From positions 62,001-126,000 of the forward strand of contig NZ_CAXUSG020000012.1 of assembly GCF_964253915.1 (NCBI RefSeq): 64,000 nucleotides of DNA, read 5' to 3'. Each line of letters opens with the position of its first letter. The first letter of the stretch is position 1. The translations under genes and the position numbers were made by a program. The notes under the pieces were generated by a model. That model was not told the origin of the DNA, ran no database searches, and worked only from the letters and a program-made list of their open reading frames with translations. Shown piece by piece: positions 42,940 through 51,652 of the stretch. This DNA is from Metarhizobium sp964253915. Its GTDB lineage: Bacteria; Pseudomonadota; Alphaproteobacteria; Rhizobiales; Rhizobiaceae.

Positions 42940-44640
42940 ATGGCTGGACCGTCCGCTCACGATCATTCGCACGATCATCACGACCATTCTCATGGTCACG
43001 ACGATCATCACGACCACGCGCACAAGCCGCTAAGCTTCTTTGCACGCTGGTTCCTGTCGACGAACCACAAGGACATCGGCACGCTCTATCTGATCTTCGC
43101 GATCATCGCCGGTATCATCGGCGGCGCGCTGTCGGTCGCCATGCGCGCCGAGCTGCAGGAGCCGGGCATCCAGATCTTCCACGGTCTGGCCGCCATGGTC
43201 TACGGCTTCGAAGGTGACGCTGCCATCGACGGCGGCAAGCATATGTTCAACGTCTTCACCACCGCTCACGCCCTGATCATGATCTTCTTCATGGTCATGC
43301 CGGCGCTGATCGGCGGCTTCGCCAACTGGATGGTTCCGATCATGATCGGCGCGCCCGACATGGCGTTCCCGCGCATGAACAACATCTCGTTCTGGCTCAT
43401 CGTTCCGGCCTTCCTGCTTCTGCTGCTTTCCATGTTCGTGGAGGGTCCTGCGGGTGCATACGGCGTCGGCGGCGGCTGGACGATTTATCCGCCATTCTCG
43501 ACATCGGGCATGCCGGGACCGGCGGTCGATCTTGCGATCTTCGCGCTGCACGTTTCGGGCGCCTCGTCGATCCTCGGTGCGATCAACTTCATCACCACGA
43601 TCCTGAACATGCGCGCTCCGGGCATGACGCTGCACAAGATGCCGCTGTTCGCCTGGGCCGTTCTGATCACCGCTTTCCTGCTTCTGCTCTCGCTGCCGGT
43701 TCTGGCAGGCGGCATCACCATGCTGCTCACCGACCGCAACTTCGGCACGGCCTTCTTCAATCCTGAAGGCGGCGGCGATCCGATCCTGTTCCAGCACCTG
43801 TTCTGGTTCTTCGGTCACCCGGAAGTGTACATCCTGATCCTGCCCGGCTTCGGCATCGTCAGCCACATCGTCTCGACCTTCTCGCGCAAGCCGATCTTCG
43901 GTTACCTCGGCATGGCCTACGCCATGGTCGCCATCGGCGCCGTCGGGTTCATCGTCTGGGCGCACCACATGTACACGGTCGGCATGTCGCTCGACACGCA
44001 GCGTTACTTCGTGTTCGCCACGATGGTCATCGCGGTTCCGACCGGCGTGAAGATCTTCTCCTGGGTTGCGACGATGTGGGGCGGTTCGCTCACCTTCCGC
44101 ACCCCGATGGTCTGGGCGATCGGCTTCATCTTCCTGTTCACCGTCGGTGGTGTTACGGGCGTCCAGCTTGCAAACGCCGGTCTCGACCGTTCGCTGCATG
44201 ACACCTACTACGTCGTGGCCCACTTCCACTACGTTCTGTCGCTCGGCGCCGTGTTCGCCATCTTCGCCGCCTGGTACTACTGGTTCCCGAAGATGACCGG
44301 CTACATGTACTCCGAGTTCCTCGGCAAGCTGCACTTCTGGGTGATGTTCGTTGGCGTGAACCTGGTGTTCTTCCCGCAGCACTTCCTCGGCCTCGCCGGC
44401 ATGCCGCGCCGCTACATCGACTATCCGGATGCTTTCGCCGGCTGGAACTACGTCTCCTCGATCGGCTCCTACATCTCCGGCGTCGGCGTGCTGATCTTCC
44501 TCTTTGCCGTCTGGGAAGCCTTCGCCAAGAAGCGTATCGCCGGCGACAATCCGTGGGGTGAAGGTGCGACCACGCTGGAATGGCAGCTGTCTTCGCCGCC
44601 GCCGTTCCACCAGTGGGAACAGCTGCCGCGCATCAAGTAA
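42940..44640 (+). CDS. coxA: Cytochrome c oxidase subunit I (aa3-type)
   Basis: The catalytic subunit (566 residues, twelve membrane helices) with haems a and a3 and CuB. Visible landmarks are 'FWFFGHPEVYILILPGFG' (CuB His and the cross-linked Tyr), 'WAHHMYTVG' (two CuB His), and 'VVAHFHYVLSLGAVF' (the haem His pair). 'FMVMPALIGGFANWMVPIMI' matches the D-channel Asn region. The N-terminus is unusual: 12 His among residues 7-28 ('HDHSHDHHDHSHGHDDHHDH'). GAGG precedes the ATG at 42940. The ctaB gene follows after a hairpin. Confidence 0.96.
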   Translation: MAGPSAHDHSHDHHDHSHGHDDHHDHAHKPLSFFARWFLSTNHKDIGTLYLIFAIIAGIIGGALSVAMRAELQEPGIQIFHGLAAMVYGFEGDAAIDGGKHMFNVFTTAHALIMIFFMVMPALIGGFANWMVPIMIGAPDMAFPRMNNISFWLIVPAFLLLLLSMFVEGPAGAYGVGGGWTIYPPFSTSGMPGPAVDLAIFALHVSGASSILGAINFITTILNMRAPGMTLHKMPLFAWAVLITAFLLLLSLPVLAGGITMLLTDRNFGTAFFNPEGGGDPILFQHLFWFFGHPEVYILILPGFGIVSHIVSTFSRKPIFGYLGMAYAMVAIGAVGFIVWAHHMYTVGMSLDTQRYFVFATMVIAVPTGVKIFSWVATMWGGSLTFRTPMVWAIGFIFLFTVGGVTGVQLANAGLDRSLHDTYYVVAHFHYVLSLGAVFAIFAAWYYWFPKMTGYMYSEFLGKLHFWVMFVGVNLVFFPQHFLGLAGMPRRYIDYPDAFAGWNYVSSIGSYISGVGVLIFLFAVWEAFAKKRIAGDNPWGEGATTLEWQLSSPPPFHQWEQLPRIK

Positions 44641-44670
44641 GCCGCACGCCGGTCAAAGCTTGAAGACAAA

Positions 44671-44696
44671 GGCGCCGCGAAAAAAGACGCGGCGCC
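44671..44696 (+). other. Hairpin between coxA and ctaB
   Basis: GGCGCCGCG (44671-44679) pairs perfectly with CGCGGCGCC (44688-44696) around the loop AAAAAAGA. It is followed by GATACAAATAAAAA with no T-run, so it is more likely an RNA-processing or stability element, or a partial attenuator, than a full terminator. Confidence 0.6.
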
Positions 44697-44723
44697 GATA
44701 CAAATAAAAACAGGACGGGTTGA

Positions 44724-45680
44724 ATGACGGTTATCGACGATCACGAAGCGCTGGGAACGAATGGCGGCGTACGCCTTTCGGAAGCAGGCGCACGGGATTT
44801 CTTCGAGCTCTTGAAGCCGCGGGTGATGTCGCTCGTTGTCTTCACGGCCTTTGCCGGCCTGGTGCTGGCGCCGGGTCATATCCATCCGGTCCTCGGCTTC
44901 ATCGCCATCCTGTGCATCGCCGTCGGTGCCGGCGCGTCCGGCGCGCTCAATATGTGGTACGACGCCGATATCGACGCCGTGATGAGCCGCACCGCCAACC
45001 GTCCGATCCCGGGTGGCCGCATCCAGCCGAACGAGGCGCTCGCCTTCGGCCTGACGCTGTCCTTCTTCTCGGTTGCCATCCTCGGCCTGGTGGTCAACTG
45101 GTTCTCGGCGGGCCTGCTCGCCTTCACGATCTTCTTCTACGCCGTCATCTACACCATGTGGCTGAAGCGCTCGACGCCGCAGAACATCGTCATCGGCGGT
45201 GCTGCCGGCTCCTTCCCGCCGATGATCGGCTGGGCTTGCGTCACCGGCGGCGTGTCGATGGAAAGCATCGTGCTTTTCCTCATCATCTTCCTGTGGACCC
45301 CGGCGCATTTCTGGGCGCTGGCTTTGTTCAAGATGCGTGACTACGGGTCCGTCGGCGTACCGATGATGCCGAATGTCGCCGGCGAAGCCTCCACAAAGGT
45401 CCAGATTTTCATCTACACGCTGCTGACCGCCGTCATCGCCGTGGTTCCCGCCCTTGCCGGCTGGTCGAGCCTCGGTTACGGCGTCTTCGCTGCTCTGCTC
45501 GGTGTCGTCTTCCTGTACTGTTCCATCGCCGTCTGGCGCATGCCGGATGGCGATCAGAAGATGGTGCCGGCGAAGAAGATGTTCGCCTTCTCGATCCTTT
45601 ATCTCTTCGCCATCTTTTCCGCCCTGATGATTGACGCCTTCGTGGCGCCGCTGCTTTCGCTGATCGGAGGTGCCGCATGA
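44724..45680 (+). CDS. ctaB: Protohaem IX farnesyltransferase
   Basis: UbiA-family membrane prenyltransferase of 318 residues that converts haem b to haem o, the precursor of the haem a used in CoxA. The Asp-rich motif 'NMWYDADIDAVMSRTANRP' (N-x3-D-x3-D) lies near residue 75, and a second 'MRDYGSVGVPMMPN' block follows about 130 residues later. About nine membrane helices. Its stop overlaps the start of the next small gene by four bases. Confidence 0.95.
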   Translation: MTVIDDHEALGTNGGVRLSEAGARDFFELLKPRVMSLVVFTAFAGLVLAPGHIHPVLGFIAILCIAVGAGASGALNMWYDADIDAVMSRTANRPIPGGRIQPNEALAFGLTLSFFSVAILGLVVNWFSAGLLAFTIFFYAVIYTMWLKRSTPQNIVIGGAAGSFPPMIGWACVTGGVSMESIVLFLIIFLWTPAHFWALALFKMRDYGSVGVPMMPNVAGEASTKVQIFIYTLLTAVIAVVPALAGWSSLGYGVFAALLGVVFLYCSIAVWRMPDGDQKMVPAKKMFAFSILYLFAIFSALMIDAFVAPLLSLIGGAA

Positions 45681-45820
45681 TCGACAAGATCACGCTGACC
45701 GACAAGCAACAGAAATCCCGCCGCGGCCGCAACATCGCGCTCGGTTTTGCGCTGGCCGGCCTTGTCGTTCTCTTTTACGTCGTGACGCTGATCAAGTTCG
45801 GCGGCGGGATGCAGGGGTGA
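45677..45820 (+). CDS. 47-residue single-helix membrane protein of the cox operon
   Basis: Too short for many gene callers but well supported: its ATG overlaps the ctaB stop (ATGA), with GGAGG eight bases upstream, and it ends four bases before the ctaG start. The sequence has a basic N-terminus ('MIDKITLTDKQQKSRRGRN') and one membrane helix (about residues 20-41, 'IALGFALAGLVVLFYVVTLI'), ending 'KFGGGMQG'. Similar tiny proteins are found at this place in rhizobial cox operons. A role in assembly of the oxidase, perhaps with CtaG, is inferred from location only. Confidence 0.85.
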   Translation: MIDKITLTDKQQKSRRGRNIALGFALAGLVVLFYVVTLIKFGGGMQG

Positions 45821-45824
45821 ACCG

Positions 45825-46436
45825 ATGACCGAACAATCGCCGCAGACCAGCCGCAATACCCCGCGCAACAATGGCGTCGTCGTTGCCGCCTGTCTTACCT
45901 TCGTCGGCGCGATGGTCGGCGCAAGTTTTGCCGCCGTGCCGCTCTATGACATGTTTTGCCGCGTCACCGGCTACAACGGCACGACCCAGCGCGTCGAGCA
46001 GATGTCGCAGGTGGTGCTGGATCGCAAGATCACCGTCGGTTTCGACGCCAACGTTGCGAGCGGCCTGCCGTGGGATTTCAAGCCGGTGCAGCGCAATATC
46101 GAGGTGAAGATCGGCGAGACGGTGCAGGTCGAATTCACCGCGACGAACATTTCGAACAAACCGACCAAGGGCCAGGCGATCTTCAACGTCACGCCGATGG
46201 TCGCAGGTGCCTATTTCAACAAGGTCCAGTGCTTCTGCTTCACCGAAACGGAGCTGAAGCCGGGCGAAACGATGACCATGCCGGTGGTGTTCTACGTCGA
46301 TCCGGAAATCGTCAATACGCCCGAGACCAAGAGTATCGGGACGATGACCCTGTCCTACACCTTCTATCCGCATGAGAGCGAAAAGCCGGTGGCTTTGCGC
46401 GCGGATGAGGACAAGGGTCCGGAACAGAAATTGTGA
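45825..46436 (+). CDS. ctaG: Cytochrome c oxidase assembly protein CtaG (Cox11)
   Basis: Copper chaperone that delivers Cu to the CuB site of CoxA. The 203-residue protein has one N-terminal membrane helix (about 18-40) followed by 'AAVPLYDMFCRVTGYNGTTQ' and an immunoglobulin-like periplasmic domain with the copper-binding C-x-C motif in 'VQCFCFTETELKPGE'. Both elements are diagnostic for Cox11. It begins four bases after the 47-residue protein gene and is followed by coxC after 59 bases. Confidence 0.95.
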   Translation: MTEQSPQTSRNTPRNNGVVVAACLTFVGAMVGASFAAVPLYDMFCRVTGYNGTTQRVEQMSQVVLDRKITVGFDANVASGLPWDFKPVQRNIEVKIGETVQVEFTATNISNKPTKGQAIFNVTPMVAGAYFNKVQCFCFTETELKPGETMTMPVVFYVDPEIVNTPETKSIGTMTLSYTFYPHESEKPVALRADEDKGPEQKL

Positions 46437-46495
46437 GAGGTATGTTATCGGTTTTCCGGTAACATTTTGGAGAAAGACATTCGGGGATCGCTGAC

Positions 46496-47374
46496 ATGGC
46501 CGATGCACACCAGAAAAATCACGACTACCACATCATCGACCCTAGCCCGTGGCCGCTTCTGGCCTCTGTCGGTGCATTCTTCCTGACCTTCGGGGGCGTC
46601 GGCTACATGCGTTACCTGAACGGTGGTTCGTTCCACCTGTTCGGTCTTGAGCTGGCTTCCCCATGGCTCTTCTACATCGGCCTCGCACTGGTGCTCTACA
46701 CCATGTACGGCTGGTGGGCGGATACGGTGAAGGAAGCCCATGAGGGCGCCCATACCCGCGTCGTCTCGCTGCACCTGCGCTACGGCATGATCATGTTCAT
46801 CGCTTCCGAAGTGATGTTCTTCGCCGCCTGGTTCTGGGCCTTCTTCGACGCCAGCCTGTTCTCCAATGAGGCGATCCAGGCGTCCCGCTTCGAATTCACC
46901 GGTGGTCACTGGCCGCCGAAGGGTGTCGAAGTGCTCGATCCGTGGCACCTGCCGCTCTACAACACCGTGATCCTGCTGCTCTCCGGCACCACCGTCACCT
47001 GGGCGCACCACGCGCTGCTGCACGGCGACCGCAAGGGCCTGATCAACGGCCTGGCGCTTACCGTCGTCCTCGGCCTGTTGTTCTCCTTCGTGCAGGGCTA
47101 CGAATACGCCCACGCTCCGTTCGCCTTCAAGAGCTCGATCTACGGCGCGACCTTCTTCATGGCGACCGGCTTCCACGGCTTCCACGTCATCGTCGGCACC
47201 ATCTTCCTGCTCGTCTGCCTGCTGCGGGCCATCAAGGGCGATTTCACGCCGAAGCAGCATTTCGGCTTCGAAGCTGCCGCCTGGTACTGGCACTTCGTCG
47301 ACGTCGTCTGGCTGTTCCTGTTCTTCAGCATCTACATCTGGGGCAGCTGGGGCGCGCCGATCGCGCACGGCTGA
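46496..47374 (+). CDS. coxC: Cytochrome c oxidase subunit III
   Basis: A 292-residue membrane subunit with seven helices that stabilises the catalytic core. Conserved blocks: 'KNHDYHIIDPSPWPLLASVG', 'RYGMIMFIASEVMFFAAWFW' with the membrane Glu, 'SGTTVTWAHHALLHGDR', 'GFHGFHVIVGTIFL' and 'AAWYWHFVDVVWLFLF'. ATG at 46496 follows a weak ribosome site (AGAAAGAC further upstream). It ends the core cox operon, just ahead of a terminator. Confidence 0.95.
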   Translation: MADAHQKNHDYHIIDPSPWPLLASVGAFFLTFGGVGYMRYLNGGSFHLFGLELASPWLFYIGLALVLYTMYGWWADTVKEAHEGAHTRVVSLHLRYGMIMFIASEVMFFAAWFWAFFDASLFSNEAIQASRFEFTGGHWPPKGVEVLDPWHLPLYNTVILLLSGTTVTWAHHALLHGDRKGLINGLALTVVLGLLFSFVQGYEYAHAPFAFKSSIYGATFFMATGFHGFHVIVGTIFLLVCLLRAIKGDFTPKQHFGFEAAAWYWHFVDVVWLFLFFSIYIWGSWGAPIAHG

Positions 47375-47401
47375 TCTGGTCCGAGCGAATGAACAATTTG
47401 G

Positions 47402-47436
47402 AAAGGCGGTTGCGCGAAAACGCAGCCGCCTTTTTG
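47402..47436 (+). terminator. Intrinsic terminator of the cox operon
   Basis: AAAGGCGGTTGCG pairs with CGCAGCCGCCTTT (one G-T pair) across a 6-base loop and is followed by TTTTTG. It separates coxC from the DUF983 gene. Confidence 0.9.
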
Positions 47437-47604
47437 CATGAAAAGCCGTTGGTCGGCCGCATGGAAGCCAGCCCGCCGGCACTTTGCACTGGCCTGCGGC
47501 GAAGTGCCGGCTTATGGAATGGCCTTGCGGCGTTTAAGCCGTGATATGCTTAATTGAAACGGCGAGGCAGCCCGCCGAAGACAGAAGCCGACTAGGATTA
47601 TACC

Positions 47605-47988
47605 ATGAACCAGGACAGCGCCCATTATCCGCCCGTCGACCCGTTCAAGACCGGGCTTGCCGCCTGCTGCCCGCGTTGCGGCCAGGGCAAGCTCTTCGAC
47701 GGTCTGGTGAAGGTAAAGCCCCGCTGTGTCAATTGCGGCCTGGACTATTCCTTCGCCGATTCCGGCGATGGCCCGGCCGTCTTTGTCATCCTGATCATCG
47801 GCTTCCTGGTGGTCGGCCTGGCCTTGTGGGCGGAGGTGAATTTCGCGCCGCCGGTCTGGCTGCACATCCTGCTGTGGGGACCGCTGACCATTGTCCTGTC
47901 GCTGTTTCTGCTGCGCACGCTCAAGGGTGTCCTGATTGCCCTGCAGTTCCGCAACAATGCCGCCGAAGGCAAGCTCGATCGTGACTGA
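47605..47988 (+). CDS. DUF983 family membrane protein
   Basis: A 127-residue protein with an N-terminal double C-x2-C zinc-ribbon-like part ('CCPRCGQGKLF' and 'CVNCGLDYS') and two membrane helices (about residues 55-77 and 83-105). DUF983 proteins are commonly encoded beside cox genes in alphaproteobacteria, which suggests an accessory role for the oxidase, but no activity is known. Its end overlaps the Surf1 gene start by eight bases, indicating translational coupling. Confidence 0.85.
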   Translation: MNQDSAHYPPVDPFKTGLAACCPRCGQGKLFDGLVKVKPRCVNCGLDYSFADSGDGPAVFVILIIGFLVVGLALWAEVNFAPPVWLHILLWGPLTIVLSLFLLRTLKGVLIALQFRNNAAEGKLDRD

Positions 47989-48739
47989 AGCGCAAGCCGA
48001 GCGGCCCGCCGCCATCGCGTGGAGCGGCCGCAAGAAGATCGCGACCGGCATCCTGTTCCTGCTGGCGCTCGCCATCCTGCTGTCGCTCGGCACCTGGCAG
48101 GTGCGGCGGCTGCACTGGAAGGAGCAGTTGCTGGCCGATATCGCCGAGCGCCGTGCCGCAAAACCGGCATCGCTGGCCGAGATCGAGGCGCTGGCCGCGC
48201 GTGGCGAGGACGTCGATTACCGCGCCATGACCGTCAGCGGCCGGTTCGTCAACAACAAGGAACGGCACTTCTTCGCCACCTATCGCGGCCAAACGGGCTT
48301 TTACGTCTATACGCCGCTTCTGATGGCCGATGGTCGCTTCCTGTTCGTCAACCGCGGCTTCGTTCCTTACGAGAATAAGGAACCCGAAATGCGCATGCAG
48401 GGACAGTTGACCGGCCAGGTGACCGTCAACGGCCTGGCCCGCGCCAAGCTTGCGGAAAAACCCTCGTCGATCGTGCCGGACAACGATCCGGCGAAGAACA
48501 TCTTCTACTGGAAGGATCTCGACGCCATGGCCGCCACCACCGGGCTTTCCAGCGCCGAGGTGGTGTCGTTCTTCATGGATGCGGATGCGACACGCAACCC
48601 CGCCGGCATGCCGATCGGCGGCGTTACCCAGTTCGAACTGCCCAACAATCACCTGCAATATGCGCTCACCTGGTACGGTCTGGCGGCGGCGCTGGTGGCG
48701 GTTGCGGGCACGATGTGGCTGCGTCGCCGCAAGGACTGA
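47981..48739 (+). CDS. SURF1 family cytochrome oxidase assembly protein
   Basis: A 252-residue protein with a membrane helix at each end (about 20-40 and 225-245) and a periplasmic loop between, as in Surf1/Shy1, which helps insert haem a into CoxA. Diagnostic blocks: 'SLGTWQVRRLHWKE', 'VTVSGRF'-like 'MTVSGRFVNNKERHF', 'FVNRGFVPYENK', 'NHLQYALTWYGLA'. The GTG at 47981 is the best start; the frame is open slightly further. Coupled to the DUF983 gene. Confidence 0.92.
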   Translation: MTEAQAERPAAIAWSGRKKIATGILFLLALAILLSLGTWQVRRLHWKEQLLADIAERRAAKPASLAEIEALAARGEDVDYRAMTVSGRFVNNKERHFFATYRGQTGFYVYTPLLMADGRFLFVNRGFVPYENKEPEMRMQGQLTGQVTVNGLARAKLAEKPSSIVPDNDPAKNIFYWKDLDAMAATTGLSSAEVVSFFMDADATRNPAGMPIGGVTQFELPNNHLQYALTWYGLAAALVAVAGTMWLRRRKD

Positions 48740-48937
48740 CGCGCCGAAAGGCCGCGCCTCGCTGGCCGGCCCGTAACGGCAGATTTACCGGGATCGGCGG
48801 CTTTGCCGGTTTCCTGCCACGGAATTTGTGGTAAACCCGCAGCCGAATTGCCATATCTGAAGCAGTTCCGGCAGAAGCCCGTCCGCGGTTTTGCGTCCGG
48901 AATTGCCCGATCGCACACCCGAAGCCAGGGACGAGGA

Positions 48938-49942
48938 ATGAACATCGCCGTTTCCAAACCGCCGTTGACGATAAGGCTTTGCGGCCCGCGCGGTTTCTGC
49001 GCCGGGGTCGACCGCGCCATCCAGATCGTCGTGCTGGCGCTGAAGCGTTATGGCGCGCCGGTCTATGTCCGCCACGAGATCGTCCATAACCGTTATGTCG
49101 TCGAGGGACTTGAAGCCAAGGGCGCCGTCTTCGTCGAGGAACTGAACGAGATCCCCGCCGAGCATCGCGAGCAGCCGGTGGTGTTTTCCGCCCACGGCGT
49201 GCCGAAATCCGTGCCCGCGGATGCCGAGGCCCGCAATCTCTTTTATCTGGATGCCACCTGTCCGCTGGTATCGAAGGTGCACAAGCAGGCGATGCGTCAC
49301 CAGCGCCTCGGCCGCCACGTGGTGCTGATCGGCCATGCCGGGCATCCGGAGGTCATCGGCACGATGGGGCAGCTGCCGGAAGGTTCGGTTTCGCTGATCG
49401 AGACGGTCGAAGATGCCGATGCCTACGAGCCGGTCGATGCCGACAATCTCGGTTTCGTCACGCAGACGACACTTTCCGTCGACGACACGGCCGGCGTCAT
49501 CGCCAGGCTGAGCGAGCGTTTTCCCAATTTGACGGCACCGGCGGCCGATTCCATCTGCTATGCCACCACCAATCGCCAGGAGGCCGTGAAGGCTGCGGCG
49601 CCCGGCTGCGATCTGTTCCTGATCGTCGGCGCGCCGAATTCGTCGAATTCCAAGCGGCTGGTGGAAGTGGCGCTCAGGGCGGGGGCGAAAAAATCCATTC
49701 TGGTGCAGCGCGCCTCGGAAATCGACTGGTCGGATCTTGGCGATCTCGCCACGGTCGGCCTGTCCGCCGGCGCGTCGGCGCCGGAAGTGATCGTCGACGA
49801 AATCATCGCCGCCTTCCGCGATCGTTTCGATGCCCGTGTCGAACTGGCGGAGACGGTACAGGAAAACGAACATTTCCTCGTCAACCGCGAACTGCGCGAC
49901 ATCGCGCTCGAAGCCGCCGATATGGCGTTTGTGAATGGGTGA
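48938..49942 (+). CDS. ispH: 4-hydroxy-3-methylbut-2-enyl diphosphate reductase
   Basis: Last enzyme of the non-mevalonate pathway, making IPP and DMAPP. The 334-residue protein contains the three Cys that hold the iron-sulfur cluster: 'LCGPRGFCAGVDRAI', 'LDATCPLVSKVHKQ' and 'ADSICYATTNRQ'. 'IGHAGHPEVIGTMGQ' and 'VGAPNSSNSKRLVEVA' match the substrate site. The ATG at 48938 follows AGGG/GAGG. It lies downstream of the oxidase assembly genes and upstream of thrB, with repeats between. Confidence 0.96.
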   Translation: MNIAVSKPPLTIRLCGPRGFCAGVDRAIQIVVLALKRYGAPVYVRHEIVHNRYVVEGLEAKGAVFVEELNEIPAEHREQPVVFSAHGVPKSVPADAEARNLFYLDATCPLVSKVHKQAMRHQRLGRHVVLIGHAGHPEVIGTMGQLPEGSVSLIETVEDADAYEPVDADNLGFVTQTTLSVDDTAGVIARLSERFPNLTAPAADSICYATTNRQEAVKAAAPGCDLFLIVGAPNSSNSKRLVEVALRAGAKKSILVQRASEIDWSDLGDLATVGLSAGASAPEVIVDEIIAAFRDRFDARVELAETVQENEHFLVNRELRDIALEAADMAFVNG

Positions 49943-50011
49943 GACGCGGTTCGGCGCGAAAGCTCAGGGCTGAGTCCAGAGTTTTCGCACATGGAATGAA
50001 AGAGTGCCTCC

Positions 50012-50150
50012 TGCCCCTTCTCCCCCGCGGGGAGAAGGTCGCGGCAGCGGGATGAGGGGGGTGCCACAGGCAAAAGCCTCACCGGGTCTCGCCCCCTCAT
50101 CCGACTCTTCGGGCCACCTTCTCCCCGCGGGGGAGAAGGGGAAAGAGGGC
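50012..50150. repeat. Palindromic intergenic repeat, divergent copy 4
   Basis: Two inverted CCCCTTCTCCCCCGCGG/GGAGAAGG hairpin units (50012-50062 and 50090-50145), each flanked by a GGATGAGGGG or CCCCTCATCC end. It lacks the TTAGGGTGAGGGG end of the other three copies, so it looks like a related subtype. Confidence 0.75.
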
Positions 50151-50237
50151 TACGGCTGCCGGACCCACTTGCCTTGTCGCTATCGCGATGCCAAAGCATG
50201 TCTCATCCCACCTGAGTTCCATCCGCGAGTCATCACC

Positions 50238-51206
50238 TTGGCAGTCTACACCGATATCACCGAAGACGACCTCAAGCGCTTCCTCACCGAATATGAGGTC
50301 GGCGAGTTGACCTCCTACAAGGGGATTGCCGAGGGCGTGGAAAATTCCAATTTCCTGCTGCACACGACCCGCGACCCGCTGATCCTGACGCTCTACGAAA
50401 AGCGGGTGGAAAAATCCGACCTGCCGTTCTTCCTCGGCCTGATGCAGCATCTCGCCGCTCGCGGCCTGTCCTGCCCGCTGCCCTTGCCGCGCCGGGACGG
50501 CGCATTGCTCGGCACGTTATCCGGCCGGCCGGCGGCGTTGATTTCCTTCCTCGAAGGCATGTGGCTGCGCAAGCCGGAAGCACGCCATTGCCGCGATGTC
50601 GGCGTGGCGCTGGCGAAGATGCACATTGCCGGCGAGGGTTTTGCCATGACGCGCCCCAACGCCCTGTCGCTCGACGGCTGGCATACGCTGTGGGAAAAGT
50701 CCGAGGCGCGCGCCGACGAGGTGGAGAAGGGGCTGCAGGCGGAGATCCGCGGCGAACTCGCCTTCCTTGCCGCCAACTGGCCGAAGGACCTGCCGGCCGG
50801 AGTCATCCATGCCGACCTCTTCCCGGACAACGTGTTTTTCCTCGGCGACGGGCTCTCCGGCCTGATCGATTTCTATTTCGCCTGCAATGACCTGCTGGCC
50901 TACGACGTCTCGATCTGCCTCAACGCCTGGTGCTTCGAAAAGGACGGCTCCTACAACATGACCAAGGGCATGGCGCTGCTGGAAGGGTATGAAAGCGTGC
51001 GGCCGCTGAGCCAGGCGGAAGCCGCTGCCCTGCCGATCCTGTCGCGCGGTTCGGCGCTGCGTTTCTTCCTGACGCGTCTCTACGACTGGCTGACGACCCC
51101 GCCGGATGCGCTGGTGGTCAAGAAGGATCCGCTCGAATATCTGCGCAAGCTGCGCTTCCATGCTGCCGTCTCTTCGGTCGGCGAATACGGGCTGTCCCGG
51201 CCATGA
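50238..51206 (+). CDS. thrB: Homoserine kinase (APH-fold, ThrB2 type)
   Basis: Phosphorylates homoserine on the way to threonine. The 322-residue protein has the aminoglycoside-phosphotransferase-like fold used by rhizobial and pseudomonad ThrB, not the GHMP fold of E. coli. Key parts: 'YTDITEDDLKRFLTEY' N-terminus, 'GVENSNFLLHT', and the catalytic 'VIHADLFPDNVFFLGD' with 'GLIDFYFACNDLLAYD'. No ATG is available near the family start; the TTG at 50238 fits best. Its stop overlaps the rnhA start by four bases. Threonine synthase (thrC) is at the end of the window. Confidence 0.92.
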   Translation: MAVYTDITEDDLKRFLTEYEVGELTSYKGIAEGVENSNFLLHTTRDPLILTLYEKRVEKSDLPFFLGLMQHLAARGLSCPLPLPRRDGALLGTLSGRPAALISFLEGMWLRKPEARHCRDVGVALAKMHIAGEGFAMTRPNALSLDGWHTLWEKSEARADEVEKGLQAEIRGELAFLAANWPKDLPAGVIHADLFPDNVFFLGDGLSGLIDFYFACNDLLAYDVSICLNAWCFEKDGSYNMTKGMALLEGYESVRPLSQAEAAALPILSRGSALRFFLTRLYDWLTTPPDALVVKKDPLEYLRKLRFHAAVSSVGEYGLSRP

Positions 51207-51652
51207 AACACGTCGAGATCTATACCGACGGCGCCTGCTCCGGCAATCCCGGTCCCGGCGGCTGGGGCGCGGTGCTGCGTTACGGCGATACGGAAAAGGA
51301 CCTTTCCGGCGGCGAGGCGACGACGACCAACAACCGCATGGAATTGATGGCGGCGATTTCGGCACTCAATGCGCTCAAGGTGCCCTGCGAGATCGACCTG
51401 CACACCGACAGCAAATACGTCATGGATGGCATCTCCAAGTGGATCCATGGCTGGAAGAAGAACGGCTGGAAGACCGCCGACAAGAAGCCGGTGAAGAACG
51501 GCGAGTTGTGGCAGGCGCTCGACGAGGCGACCAAGCGCCACAAGGTCACCTGGCACTGGGTCAAGGGCCATGCCGGCCATCCGGAAAACGAGCGCGCCGA
51601 CGAACTTGCCCGCATGGGCATGGCACCGTTCAAGAAGGGCGGCGCCGAATAG
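51203..51652 (+). CDS. rnhA: Ribonuclease HI
   Basis: Cuts the RNA strand of RNA-DNA hybrids. The 149-residue protein has all four catalytic acidic residues: Asp in 'VEIYTDGACSGNPGPGGWG', Glu in 'NNRMELMAAI', Asp in 'LHTDSKYVMDGI' and Asp in 'HPENERADELARMG'. The basic handle region 'WIHGWKKNGWKTADKKPVKN' is present. Translationally coupled to thrB. Confidence 0.96.
   Translation: MKHVEIYTDGACSGNPGPGGWGAVLRYGDTEKDLSGGEATTTNNRMELMAAISALNALKVPCEIDLHTDSKYVMDGISKWIHGWKKNGWKTADKKPVKNGELWQALDEATKRHKVTWHWVKGHAGHPENERADELARMGMAPFKKGGAE

Noticed and set aside
43030..44610. A 526-codon minus-strand frame opposite coxA
   Set aside because: Extremely charged translation (Glu/Asp/Arg/His) caused by codon structure of a membrane protein on the other strand.
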